From NCBI GenBank assembly GCA_020465985.1, contig JAANYP010002035.1:427138-491137 (forward strand): DNA of 64,000 nt, in the 5' to 3' direction. The DNA comes from Centrapalus pauciflorus (lineage: Eukaryota; Streptophyta; Magnoliopsida; Asterales; Asteraceae). This document shows, piece by piece, positions 1 through 12,700 of this stretch (the stretch's first letter is position 1; each line of letters opens with the position of its first letter). The position numbers and the translations under genes are program-made. The notes beneath the pieces were generated by a model that saw nothing but the letters and a program-made list of their open reading frames with translations, made no database searches and was not told the DNA's origin.

Positions 1-673
1 GATAAAATTTTTAAATACTGAGTTACGTATTTACCAAAAACTCGAGTGCCACCTAATATTTTTTTTGGGTCACACCTAAGGAAATTTTATAAAAGTATTA
101 TACACGAATCTAATTTATATTTGTTGATTTCGTTACCCAAACTTATTAAAATATTACTGAGTTTAATCATAAAAACTTAAAAGAAAAACAATAGAATTAA
201 AAAGTATAAGATTCAAGAACCAACCAAAAAGAATTATAAAAAATCCAAAAAAAATTAGCTCAAATCTTGTTGAGACACCGGTCTATTTGGTTGAAAAGCC
301 TCTAATCGATATTATCGCTTCTCAACGGTTAGGATGGTGCTTAAATATGTTGCAAACCCCTAACCATGTGATTCTTTTAGGGATTTTGATGCATCAAAGT
401 CATTAAGGTTGGCGGATATGTATCCAAATGATTTTAATTGTTGAAGTTAATATTGCTTTTGTCGATCGCAATTGCGACAGTTGAGAGATAGTATTGTACT
501 ATGTACTTTTGTAATTATAAAAATCTTGTTATTTGTTAATTTTGTGTTGGCAACCCGTTTTGTTGACCCGGTCCATTTACAAAATATTTTAAAAATCTAA
601 CTATTAAATTTACTCTAAGAAAGTGACATCGATAACAAAAAATCCTGAATCCGCCCCTGCGTAAAACATAACA

Positions 674-751
<78 letters not shown>

Positions 752-1375
752 GAAATATTATTTTTTTTAATATTATATTATAATCTTTATGATTTATGTT
801 CTTCATTAATATTATTTTTTCTTTTCAAATGTAATGCTATTTATTTTAATATTTTATGTCAAACAGTGGATATGTTAATTATTTATTAATATTTATAGAT
901 ATTAGAAATAATAAATTGTATTCTATTTTAAAAATAATAAAATGTATTTATCTTTAAAACAATGAATTGTAAGTCTCTTTTATTATATATTATTTTAAAA
1001 ATGATAATATGTATTTATCTTTTCAGATGAAATGTGATGATGTCATGTGACAAATATATATAGATATAAATTTTGGATGTCAATAATCTTGAAAATAAAC
1101 CCTCAAGTTTGACTATCAAAAATCAAAATCTTACTTTAAAGCTATTGACCAGTCAACATAAGAAATAGCATTTTGATGTGAAATATTTCTACAAAAATAT
1201 GTTTTTAGAGGAAATCTGACACTATTTGAAAGGTCGTACATTCGTGCTATTATTCGCATTTTCTGTACCGCAAGGACCAAACATGACTGAATCTAAAACT
1301 TTATGTTTCAGGTATTCAAAACTTGTTATATTAAAAGCAAAACTTGCGATTCTATTATATGAAATCTATTGATTC
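1..1375. other. AT-rich non-coding stretch
   Basis: No coding region is recognisable. The stretch is AT-rich with a (TA)n microsatellite at 676-749 and stop codons in all frames. No known element ends were identified. Confidence 0.5.
676..749. repeat. (TA)n microsatellite
   Basis: About 37 uninterrupted TA units, seen directly. Confidence 0.97.
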
Positions 1376-1378
1376 TTA

Positions 1379-1748
1379 GGTTGCGTTTAGTTCACGAAAA
1401 CTAGTTGGTTTTTAATTTCAGTTTTCAAGTTATAGTTTTTAGAAAAAAAAAAACAAGGGTTTCTATGAAAAGTGAAAACTTGTTTAGATGATGAAGTTTT
1501 TGTTTTAAGAAAAATAAGATGTGTGATTATAAAATAAGAAAAATAGGTTAGGTGATAGAAAAGTAAGAGAGAGAAATAGAGTATTATAAAATATATAGGG
1601 TAATGGAAAAGTAAGAGAGAGAATATGAAAAGTGGTATTTTAAAAATTGAAATGAAAATTTATGAAATTGTTGTTAAGTAAACAAGTTTTCATTTTCATT
1701 GAAAAGTGAGATGAAAATTTTAAAAATTTTCATAAACTAAACGCACCC
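1379..1748. mobile_element. Tourist-like MITE (PIF/Harbinger type)
   Basis: About 370 bp with terminal inverted repeats: the left end reads GGTTGCGTTTAGTTCA and the right end is the inverse of GGGTGCGTTTAGTTTATG. It is flanked on both sides by TTA (1376-1378 and 1749-1751), the 3-bp target duplication typical of PIF/Harbinger MITEs. The interior is AT-rich and non-coding. Confidence 0.75.
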
Positions 1749-1751
1749 TTA

Positions 1752-3164
1752 ACTTTTGTCCTTTTCTGATTTTAATTTTTTTCGATCAGAAAAAACGACG
1801 ATCCCTTCTGATTTTATTTTTAATCACAAATAAATAGTTTTAGCTATTTTCATTTGAAAAACGAAATGGATTGTAAATTTATCCGTTTAAAAAATTGTTA
1901 ATCTATTGGTCATAGTTTTTTCGTTTAGAAATACTGAATAACAAGTCAAAATTCTTTTGCTCAGAAAGATAAAAAAATCCGCATGGCTCAACATTTTTTC
2001 CCATCGTTTAAATGGATTGGTTTTGATTTTCAACTTAAATAGAATGGTTCTAATTTTTCTGATTTTCATTTTAAACAAATGAAAAAACAACAATCTAGAT
2101 GCTTTTTACTTTTTTGAAATAATAAAAAACATCAATTAATTTTAACATTTTGAATGGATAAAACTACAATCAGAAAGTGAAATTACAGAGGTTCATCGTA
2201 GTTTTTAATGCGGAAAAGTTTGAAGCCAAAAACTTTACGCTAGTTCATTCTGATTTTCAAACGAAAATAACTACAATTATTTATATACAAATCAGAAATT
2301 AAAAGTTGAAGGTTTTGTCATTTTTTCCAATCATAAAATTAAAAATCGTTATGGTTGTAGCTATTTTAGTTAGTGGGTCATTTTTATCCGATCATAAATT
2401 AATAGTATAGCTATCTTCGTTTGGAAAAATAAAATGGCTTGTACTTTTATAAACTCGGAAATTTAAAATCCGAATGAATCATGGGTTTACTCTGTTGAAA
2501 TAATTAAAAGTTAATTGAAGTGTTTTCGTTCGCCAAATTAAAAATCGAATTAAATTAAGTGTCGTTTTTTTTTCACAATTGTTTAAATCCAAATTAACCA
2601 ATGAATTTAATTTTCCGATCAGATAAAACAACGATTCATTTCGTTTCTCGGACGAAAATAGCCATAACTATATATTTACGATTCAAAAATGAAGTCGGAA
2701 GGGCTTTCTATTTTTACCGATCTAGAAAAATAAAAATCTCATTTTATTTTATCAAAAATTTTAAAATCAAAAAAAGTCCATATAATTATAGTCGTAAACA
2801 AACACAATATATATAATATATTATATATAGTCGTTAATAAAAAAATCGTAATGTAAACGTAAACAAATAATTCAAAGCAAATATAAAAAATAATTTTAAA
2901 TCTTACAAAAAACTTAAATTTGTAAATAAATAATTTTAATGTAATTAAAATTCTCAATAATAATAACAAAAATAATAAATGAGACTTAACTAAAAAAGTT
3001 TTATTCTTTGATAGTTTTTGTGAAATAGGTTTAACATAATAACTTACTTAACATGTTGCAAGTTAGCTTTGAAATAATTTTATATATAAGTTTTAATTTG
3101 TTTTAAGAGTTAATCAATAAATGGTTTTATACTTTTAGCTTTTTTTCATAATTTCCTATTATAT
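1752..3164. other. AT-rich non-coding stretch
   Basis: Low-complexity AT-rich sequence with recurring short motifs (aaattaaaaatcg, cgattcaaaaatga) suggesting decayed repeat DNA. Short open frames here have AT-driven composition and no recognisable protein. Confidence 0.45.
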
Positions 3165-4018
3165 ATACATAAATTTGCAAATGGGCTAGCCATTGCAAAT
3201 TTGACGCATGTCCAACCATCATTGGTTGGTTTTTTTCTTTTTTTTAAAAAAATTTAAATTCTTCATAACACGCCCTTTCTTAGTATTATCTTTTATTTAA
3301 CCTCTTTATTTTAATAAATTTTAGTTTAGTTATTTTTTAATATTTATTGTTACAATATTTTCTTACATATTTAAAATTATGATTTTAATTATACATATAT
3401 TTGGAGTTGTCTTTAGAAACCATCATGTTATGTTAATATGTTTAATTGTATGAAAGACACTTTATTATTCAAATGCACAATACAATGTTCTAATTAAATT
3501 GCTTCATAAATAAAATGTAACTAATTAATATTTAGATTTTTATAATTAAATATGATTATGTTGAACATTGAACAATACTATTATAACGTTGACAAGCTTT
3601 ACTCGATGTATTAGACACATCACCATTATAACTTTATATGATTTGATCGTAAAACCAACAAATTAAATTCACGATTAAACCTAATCAATGTCAAAATTTC
3701 AAATTATGGTTATGAATATTTAATTATTCAATTCCAATTCCGATTTAATAAGGCATGGTTTGTAATTTTAGCATTGCAAAATCTAGAATCCAATTATAGG
3801 AACCAAATAACAATATCATTTTACTTGCTTCTTGGATATATACATCAACTTTCCAATTCCACCATCCGATCATGGTTCAGTTGTGTTTCGTTATTTGAAT
3901 TGTTTGAAAAGTATTTATTCATTTGTTTTTCATATTTATTTTTGTAATTAATATTTTAGACACTACAACAACGTGCAAATCTTCAATAACTCGTTATATT
4001 ATAAGTAGTGATTAACTA
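3165..4018 (+). repeat. Dispersed repeat R, copy 1 (possibly non-autonomous Helitron)
   Basis: This copy shares long blocks with sequence at 23415-23660 (inverted) and with several copies between 55.9 and 60.2 kb. Shared landmarks in order: catcattggttgg, a cataacac/ttatctttta block, the block around aacattgaacaatactatt, tagcattgcaaaatctag, and a terminal gcaacaa..gtgc segment ending near aataactcgtta. That GC-containing imperfect hairpin close to one end resembles Helitron 3-prime ends, but no clear CTRR terminus is visible, so the class is uncertain. It lies about 400 bp upstream of the CNGC4 start codon. Confidence 0.55.
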
Positions 4019-4360
4019 TATAGTTTTAAAATTTTGCACAGAATGGCACTTTGTCTGTGACTGGCTGGGTGTTGTTTTCGTTAAAAACCTTCAGACAACA
4101 TCCCAACAAAACTTTTCAGATTACTTTTTACTCTTTTTTTCAGATTGCCAGATATGACAATGGCTTCATCTCTGATGGATAATCATCATTCAGTCAGAGT
4201 AAAAAAAAGAACAAGAGTCAAGCGGTGAGCCTTTGGTTAATTAAATTTTACTTTTTTACAGTTTTACCACATATACACACACATCAATCTCATGCATGAT
4301 CAACTACGTATCAAAACCTCACACTCGTAACTATCTCTTCTCCACGCGTACACCTCTCAC

Positions 4361-4371
4361 ATATATATACA
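4361..4371 (+). promoter_or_regulatory. Candidate TATA region of CNGC4
   Basis: catatatatac lies about 50 bp upstream of the CNGC4 ATG at 4418, in a pyrimidine-rich leader (tatctcttctcc just before it). Position and composition fit a TATA box, though the 5-prime leader would be very short. Alternatively it is only part of an AT-rich leader. Confidence 0.3.
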
Positions 4372-4417
4372 TACATATACATACAAACAAACGTTAAATC
4401 AATCTGCAGACTCAAAA

Positions 4418-6913
4418 ATGGAGTACAGCAGCGATGAGTTTTCCGATTCTTTTTCTGAAACCTCCGGCGAAGAAACCACCGTGGAGGGTCGGGAGTTGAA
4501 GCTTAAGATCAGCAGCATTCATGGCGGCAGTACATTCAGTCGAGGTGTGTTACAGGCGTGGCATCATGTTTATGTTTTGGTATGCACCGCCGGTCTGTTC
4601 ATCGACCCGCTTTTCTTCTACGCACTCTCCGTCAGTGATTCATGGATGTGTGTGTTCGTCGACGGGTGGTTTGCCGTCGCCGTTACGGTGGTCCGGTGTA
4701 TGACCGACGTCTTACACGTGGCTAATATGTGGGTGCAGTTTAAGGTGAACAGGTGGTCGCGTCATCACGTCGGATTAAGACATCACGATACAAGTTCATG
4801 CAACGTGGCAAATCGAGCTGAGAGGGCTTTCCTCTATAATCTCTTCGTTATCTTACCCATTCCACAGGTTTATGTTATTAATTATTATTATTATTAGGGT
4901 TTAATATGAAAATAACCAACGAGTTTTTCATGTTTTTACGGTTTAGTACATCCGTGATCCTTAAGTAACATGTTTGTTTGTGATTTTTAGAATTGTTCAA
5001 AAAAGTTTTCAAGATTGTGGATTTTTCGAAGAAAAATAGTGATAACATGTTGGTTTTTTGTAGAAGTAGACATGGTTTGATTATGACAAATGACAAGACT
5101 TTTCTGAAAAACGGATTGAAAACAATAGTAAAAAATAATACGGATGGACTAAATCGCAAAAAATATGTAAACATTGTTTTTTTCATATTATATATTCGGT
5201 AAAATACGTATATTATCGTTTATTATGTGTTAATGATTCTATTAAAAAATAATCAAAATAAACATGTATGGTAAAAGTTGGTTACTACTATACAGTTTCA
5301 AATTAAATAATTGGATGGACAAAAAAATTTTCAAGAAGAATATATGTTTATGAACGGCCAAATGTTACGTGAATAAATTTTAAAAAATAATCCTATATTT
5401 TTATTTATGTAAACTTAAAATTAAAGAGTTATTTATTATAAATATTATTTATCAGTTTTTAGACTTTAGGCTATTTGGAGTTGGCAAATTAATCGGATCT
5501 ATCATGCCGGTGAAGACATGGGATTAGTAAAAGGTGGTTCGGTTTGTTTTTTTTTTTTTAAGAGTTCAAACTAAGATTATTGGTTTTTAAATTTTAGAAA
5601 TCAAATCGTTTGAGTTTTTAATTTTTTTTTAATTTTGGTGCTTCGATTTAGATTTTTGGTTTTTTAATTAATTTATTATTATTTTTTATTTTTCTCCTAT
5701 TAAATCTATTGTAGGTTTATAGGTTTTGACAATTACCAAATTGTTTATTTTTTAAATTGAAGAAAAACTAAGTTTTATGTTGGTTAGAGAAAATAAACCG
5801 AAATATAAACCAAGAATATAAAAAATAAAAAACCATAAGATTAAGAGAGTATTTAAATTAATGAAGTTAAATTTACTAACATAAAATTTTAATTCGGATT
5901 GGTTCTTTTTGTTTTTTTATACAACCAAACAAAATTTTTCACTTTTTAAAATCCAAATCCACATGGGCTCGAAACGTTTAGTTTGGTTTTCAATTTTGCT
6001 TTTTTTGGTTTAAGTTTTGTTTTTGTTTTTTTGTTACACGTTCCTAATCACGAGCAAGGCAGTCTCATGGATTTTAGAGGTCATGTGCATGCGATTACAA
6101 CATAGTCCCTTAAGTATTTTAAATAGTAAATTGGTCATTTTGAGACTCAATTTTAATAGCTAAAGTCGAGTTCGTGAATTAATAAAAAACTGACTAGTGA
6201 GAAATTAAAATAAATAAAACGAATCAAATTGAATTTTACTTGAATTCCCTTTTAACGCAACGATGCATAACGTATACATGTCAAATACAGAAAATTTTTA
6301 GTGGTCTAAATTAAGATCTTAATTATAACCGTGAGGCCCTACAAAATTGGGGACCCTGTGCGATCGAGGCTTTCGCACAACCAAAAGTAACCCCTAGTCA
6401 TGAGAACAAAGTTAAAGATTGAAAAGATGACGCTTTTATCAAAATTTATCTTCATTGAAGAATCGATGGGTTGTCTAGAACTATGAAGCGAATCGCTTCA
6501 TCGCCCTTACTATTCCTTTAAAGTGGTGTTTGGTTCGTGTAATAGAATTTGATAGGATTGAAATTTAAATCTAACTTGTTTAAAATTATTGATAACCAAT
6601 GTAAATGGCTAAATTTTATGTATTTTCTATCAAATTTCATTTTTTATAGGAATTTGACATTCTTTCCAACTTCTATATGAATTAAATTCCAACCTATACA
6701 TGAACTAAATTTCAATCTACATCCCTAATCAATACTAATAATTATCTTCTACTTTCAACATCAATCATATTAATAACTAAAATTTAAATTCTTATTTATT
6801 CGAAATCTATTCTGTGAACCAAACAGCCACATAAGTTTCATACCCCTGGCTCGTTTTTCTTTTTTTTTTTGGCTCTAGAACGTTGTTTTGTTTCTATATA
6901 TGATCTTGGTGTC

Positions 6914-6998
<85 letters not shown>

Positions 6999-8580
6999 GT
7001 TCAAATGAGTATCGGAGTGTAACACTGCGGAGTACCGGAGTGTAACACCCTCACTTTTCGCATAAAAGTCATGTCATCACAAATATTATAAGTGACAGTA
7101 ACGCACATAATATATATAACACGTGTCAGAGGATGCTACAAATCACTGTTAATTTAAACTTTCATACAAACGGGTTAACAACATAATCGCAAGTTCGTTA
7201 CAATTAACACCCCTGATTACTAGTTAGCTGACATACACATTGCATACATACACAAAGTACTGATTTACAAACCCCAAAAGATGCTATCACATGTCGTGCT
7301 AATCTACCTATTACACGAAAGCGGATACGAGAGTCTCCATGTAATCGCAAGTCCCGATTTGACGGCTACGGCTACCGATCCCTTTTTGATTCCGTGAACA
7401 TGTTAGACTCGAATACGTAAGCTGGAAAGCTCGTGAGCACGCGAGGGTTAGACTCTGCAGCATAAACACATAACACACATACACATAGCACATATACGCA
7501 TGACAATCTCTATCCTTATCACTGGCAATCAACAATATATCTCAGCTATGAACATGCAATATGAAATCTGAAGCTCTACACACACAATCACTGTGGGGAC
7601 CCTTTCCCAGCTAACGACCGCACGCAGCAGTGGTTAGCTAAAACCATGTGGCTCATGAGCGACCTGGCTACAGGCCCTGCCGTGTATACACGCTCTGAGG
7701 ACTGGTTAGAGACAGTCAGCCCGCGTGATCACCCATCGCGAATCACCGTTCGTATGGAACTCATCACGAACACCCTGGAATGGATCTCATCCCATGCACA
7801 TATAACACATATGTAGGAACAGAATCATACCTGAGGCTCGCATCCCTGTCTCATACACAATACACACAGTAGCTACACAACTAAGACTCGTTAAAACGAT
7901 CCTGCGGTTAGAAAAGGACTTGAGTACTCACCTGTTCAATCCACTTATCCTTCTATCTCTGATTCGGCTCTGTTTGCTGTCGACTCGTCCCTAAAACCAC
8001 ACGGATCTCAAACTGTTAATACAACCCAACAGATACATATAACAGACTCACAACTGAACCCATAATTGAATCAGACCCAAAAAAACAACCGCAAACGGAT
8101 CCAAGAACCCAAAACAGAACCCATCCCGAAACCCCTGATCGCGGCCCGCGCTCGGGCTCCATCGCGGTCGCGCTCACCATCGCTGACCGCACTTACCCCC
8201 CACCACCCCAGATGCATCGCGTCCGCGATCTGGTGCGCCGAGTTCTAGTCTGTTCGTCTTCCATGGCTGCCCAGGGTATTTACACCCTTCAAACTCGATT
8301 CCATACATGGAAAACTCATGAAATCGATACCATAACATCCCCTATATGCTTATAAGCCAAACCCACGAATTTAAAAGATTATAACACGAATTAATTCTAC
8401 CTAAATCAAGCTTTTCTTACCACTTTGAACCTTAAGAGCACAAAGATGATGAAGAATACGAATTCCAGCAACAAATTCAGATTTTCGCAAGCTTCCTTCT
8501 GCTCCAGAATACACCACACACACACACCTTTCTCAATTGCTATTTTTGGCAAGGAAGAGAAACCAAGTTTAAAAAGTATG

Positions 8581-8648
<68 letters not shown>

Positions 8649-9628
8649 CCATTTTCGGTAACCTAATGCCCATTAATTCGAACCCGATATCATAATTTCA
8701 CTATTAATATCATCTCAGTCCATTTAATCCCGCGAACTCATAAACATAATTAATCCACTAAAATAACAACTCGGTGACACGTAATTTGCAATCTCGACAC
8801 GTATAAATCCCTAATCGGTAGATAATTGAACCAACGCAATATATTAAATTAATAATCCACTAAAATAATTACACGTATCCATTCAGAAAATGGGATGTTA
8901 CACAGAGGTACCTCGTTTAAAACCTATATTTTGAAAAAAAAAAATTCATAATCATGTTTAAATTAATAATATAAGACTACTTGCAAAACATCACACATAA
9001 ACACACATTAGAACTATGTGAGACGTGCATGTTCACATGAACTGTACTGTTGTGAACGTGTGTTCACACTAAGCATGTTCACATCAACTTTTTTACGTTC
9101 ACATAACTTTTAAGATGCTAGAAAGTGTGAATGTATGTAATTGTTTACAAATAACCTTATATTATTTGTATTCAAATGATTATGAAAAAGAAATTGAAAA
9201 AAAAAACTTTTTTTCGGAGCATGTTCACATCCGAAACCCGTGTGTTCACAGGTACTCACAATACTTTGTCATTTTTAAATATCCACACAAACCATATATA
9301 TATATATGAGGGTGGGTTCAATAGAAAACCCGAGAACCATATATATATATAAAATATGGTTCGAGAGAGTACCACCCATTATGCAGCGCACCAGAAGGTA
9401 CCACTTTTAAAAAAACTTTTTTGAAAATTTTAATACCATAAACATGTTTTAATTAACGTTATGAAGACCATATGTAAATTTCACATACATTCACATCTCC
9501 TAGATCCTAAAAAATGATGTGAACACACACTTACATAAATTTGCATACATGTGAACACACATTTATGTGACCCGGTGTTTTCATGCACTTAGAGTTTTCA
9601 TTTATGGGTGTTACTCACTTGAACCTAA

Positions 9629-9714
<86 letters not shown>

Positions 9715-12700
9715 CTTCTATTTTGTCTGCTAAAAAAAGTTGGTTACTATATTTTGAACCACCATCCGTTTGCTGATCAAGACATAAACAATTCGTATAT
9801 ACTAAAAGTAGTTGTGATATGAAATAGAATTTCTTTTCGTAGGATGTTGATAAAATTTCATTTCCGGATAATCTTGATTTTGGATATCCAAATTTCGAAT
9901 GATCTGAAAATTAGATACAGGAAAATTACTATCTAAATCCATATCCATGTTCTAGATATTTAGAAATTCGGATTAGTTGATCCAGCCATTTTAAAATAAA
10001 TCTAAAATACTACATTTTATATATAAATACATATAAAAAGGTAATTGCGCTACAAATAAAAACATATCGTAATGTTTTACTTAAAACAATTAAAAAATAA
10101 CTAAAAAGGATCGACTAAAATACATTTAAATGTGTAATAAATAATTTAAAAACATTTTATACATAAAACTTAAGGAATGAATCAATATAAGTTAAGAATC
10201 AATAGAAAAAAATGTTAAAAAAAATACTCATTAAGCTATTGAATCATCTGAAAATACGTAATTAAGCAAAATCTGTATCTCTAATTCGAAATTCAGATAT
10301 CTTTGGATCGGGTTTTTGTAGTTTTGCAACCCTAGATTTTAACATATATTTAATATAACGATTGTTGCTGAAAATTTGTGAAAAATGTACGGTAAATTAT
10401 TTTCAACAGATCATGCTATGGGTAGTGATTCCAGCATTTCTAAAGAAAGGTTCGACGACCGAGATAATGACAGTCGCGTTGATCATGTTCTTGTTCCAAT
10501 ACATTCCGAAGATTTATCATTCGATATGCCTTTTACGACGCATGCAAAATCTAACTGGCTACATTTTTGGTACCGTTTGGTGGGGGATCGCTCTCAACCT
10601 GGTCGCTTACTTCGTTGCCTCTCATGTAAGATTTTCTTTTACGATCTTCACTTCATCTAATAAATTTGTTCTTAGTTTAAATAAATTAGTAATTTGATTA
10701 AGTTTGCTTTAAGCAGGAGTTTAACTTGTGTTCATAATAACCAAAGAAACTCATAGTTTGAAATTTTGAATCTTATATATACTTACTAATTAAATGCAAT
10801 CTTGAGTGACTAGCATATAATTATTAATACTTGTTAATTTTTTCTCATGATATTATATTATTATTGGATAAAGAAAAAAATGGAAAAAATATTGTGAATT
10901 AATTAAACTTGTTATATACATATGGTTGATTGAGATAGTGAAGTTAGAACTTTATAAAATAAAATTTTAGAAATTATATAAAAGGAGCTAACAAAAAAAA
11001 GAATAATGATTTAAAAACTAAAAACTAAAAATTAAAAAAAAAACCATAAAAAAACCAATGGATCTGAACACGTTTTCAGAAACCCTTGTTTTTGACGAAA
11101 ATTTTCACCGAAAATATGTTAAAGGACCCTATTCTTTCTGTGGTTTTACTTTAAAACTGAACCAAACCGAATTGAGTTTGATATTTTAGCTTTTCTCCGG
11201 TTTACGAATTGATGTTTATAACGGTTGCAGGCTATAGGAGGTTGTTGGTACTTGCTTGGTATGCAAAGGGCTGTAAAATGCTTGAAAGAAAAATGTATGG
11301 AAACAAATGGACATTGTGTCAAAAGGTTTTTAACATGTCAAAGCCCTATTTACTATGGCACAAACGATATCGTAAGAGACGAGTCGAGGCTCGGGTGGGG
11401 GTCAAACAAAGAGGCGAGATCCGCTTGCCTTGAGAACGACGATAGCGGAAACTATAAATGGACTCTTCAACTCGTCACCAACGATAGTCGCTTAGAAAAG
11501 ATGCTCCTTCCCCTTTTTTGGGCACTTATGACACTCAGGTAAACCGACGACTTTTAGGCTTTTCGCGACGACTTTTGTCGTCGCAAAAGGGGTATTTTCT
11601 TGCAGTGACTAGACGATTAGGGACCATGTATCGGGGTCGTTCATTTCGATGTTGAATTAACGAGTTTGATGGTATGTACGTGTTTGTGTGATATAGTACA
11701 TTCGGGAACTTGGAGACCACGACGGATTGGTCGGAAGTTGTTTTTATAATTATCGTTATTACGACAGGGCTTCTTCTCGTTACCATGTTGATTGGAAACA
11801 TCAAGGTACGTACTACTGTATATACGCTTATAAGGATGCATTTGGTATAGTGGAATCGATTGAATGAAATCATATGGGATTTACAAGCTGATTTATCATG
11901 TGAAATGAAAACTAATGGAAAACTGAATTTATTATAGATTTTATTTTTCTTATGAAAATCTTCGTATGTCAATACTTATTTATGTGTCATTTGTTCAAAA
12001 AACTTGTAAACATAAACGATTTTATTGCCTACGATTCTACCATACTAAATGGTCCTTAAAATTTTAAACGCTTTGCCGATGTGTGTGTATATGTAGGTGT
12101 TTTTGCATGCTACAACGTCGAAGAAACAAGCTATGCAATTGAAAATGAGAAACATAGAGTGGTGGATGAGGAGGAGGCACCTCCCTCAGGGGTTTCGGCA
12201 AAGAGTGCGTAACTATGAGCGGCAACGATGGGCGGCAATGCGTGGCGTTGATGAGTGCGAGATGATACGGAATCTCCCGGAGGGTCTTAGGAGAGACATC
12301 AAGTATCACCTTTGCTTGGACTTGGTTCGCCAGGCAAGTATATATATGAAATTTTATTTAAGTGTCAAGAATCGTAACTAGTGGGATATAATTGGAATAT
12401 AGAAGTAGTGAAGGGGGTTAGATAAAACTTATGTCTTAGTTGTATACTCGTATGGCCCGTTAAAAACAAACCAATATGCTTTGTTTTCAAAGCAAAGGAT
12501 ATTTGTGGAAAAAAAATTCAGGTTGGATCATTTTTACGATTATAACCTATAACATTTTTTATTACATAAAAAACCTTCAACCGGTAAAAATCTCATGGAA
12601 ATGAGATATTACTCAGTTGTAACTTGCTGAAAGTCACATGCCAACGTGGACAATTCACCAGTGACCATCGAAATTCGCTTAAAAAGTAATTTTCAACAAA

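Larger units (their letters stand above)
6997..9631. mobile_element. Candidate TE lying between two (TA)n tracts
   Basis: The left end just after the (TA)n tract reads GGGTTCAAATGAGTA. The right end just before the next (TA)n tract reads TACTCACTTGAACC followed by a few bases. These are inverted copies with one mismatch over 14 bases. The interior holds the solo LTR at 7041-8902 and AT-rich DNA with many GTTCACA/TGTGAAC motifs (8990-9560). Similar GGGTTCAA- or TTGAACC-like ends next to TA runs occur near 9315 and 30290. Rice Micron MITEs are known to insert into (TA)n; whether this family is related is not known. Confidence 0.45.

Noticed and set aside
4878..5186. Minus-strand frame of 102 aa in CNGC4 intron 1
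   Set aside because: AT-driven composition ending in an (AAT)n run; no family resemblance.
8066..8248. Arg/Ser-rich short frame near 8.1 kb
   Set aside because: It lies in the GC-rich core of the solo LTR; similar DNA in the second LTR is not in the same frame.
8425..8661. Frames dominated by Tyr-Ile repeats (also near 9.6, 22.6 and 31.1 kb)
   Set aside because: These are translations of (TA)n microsatellites.
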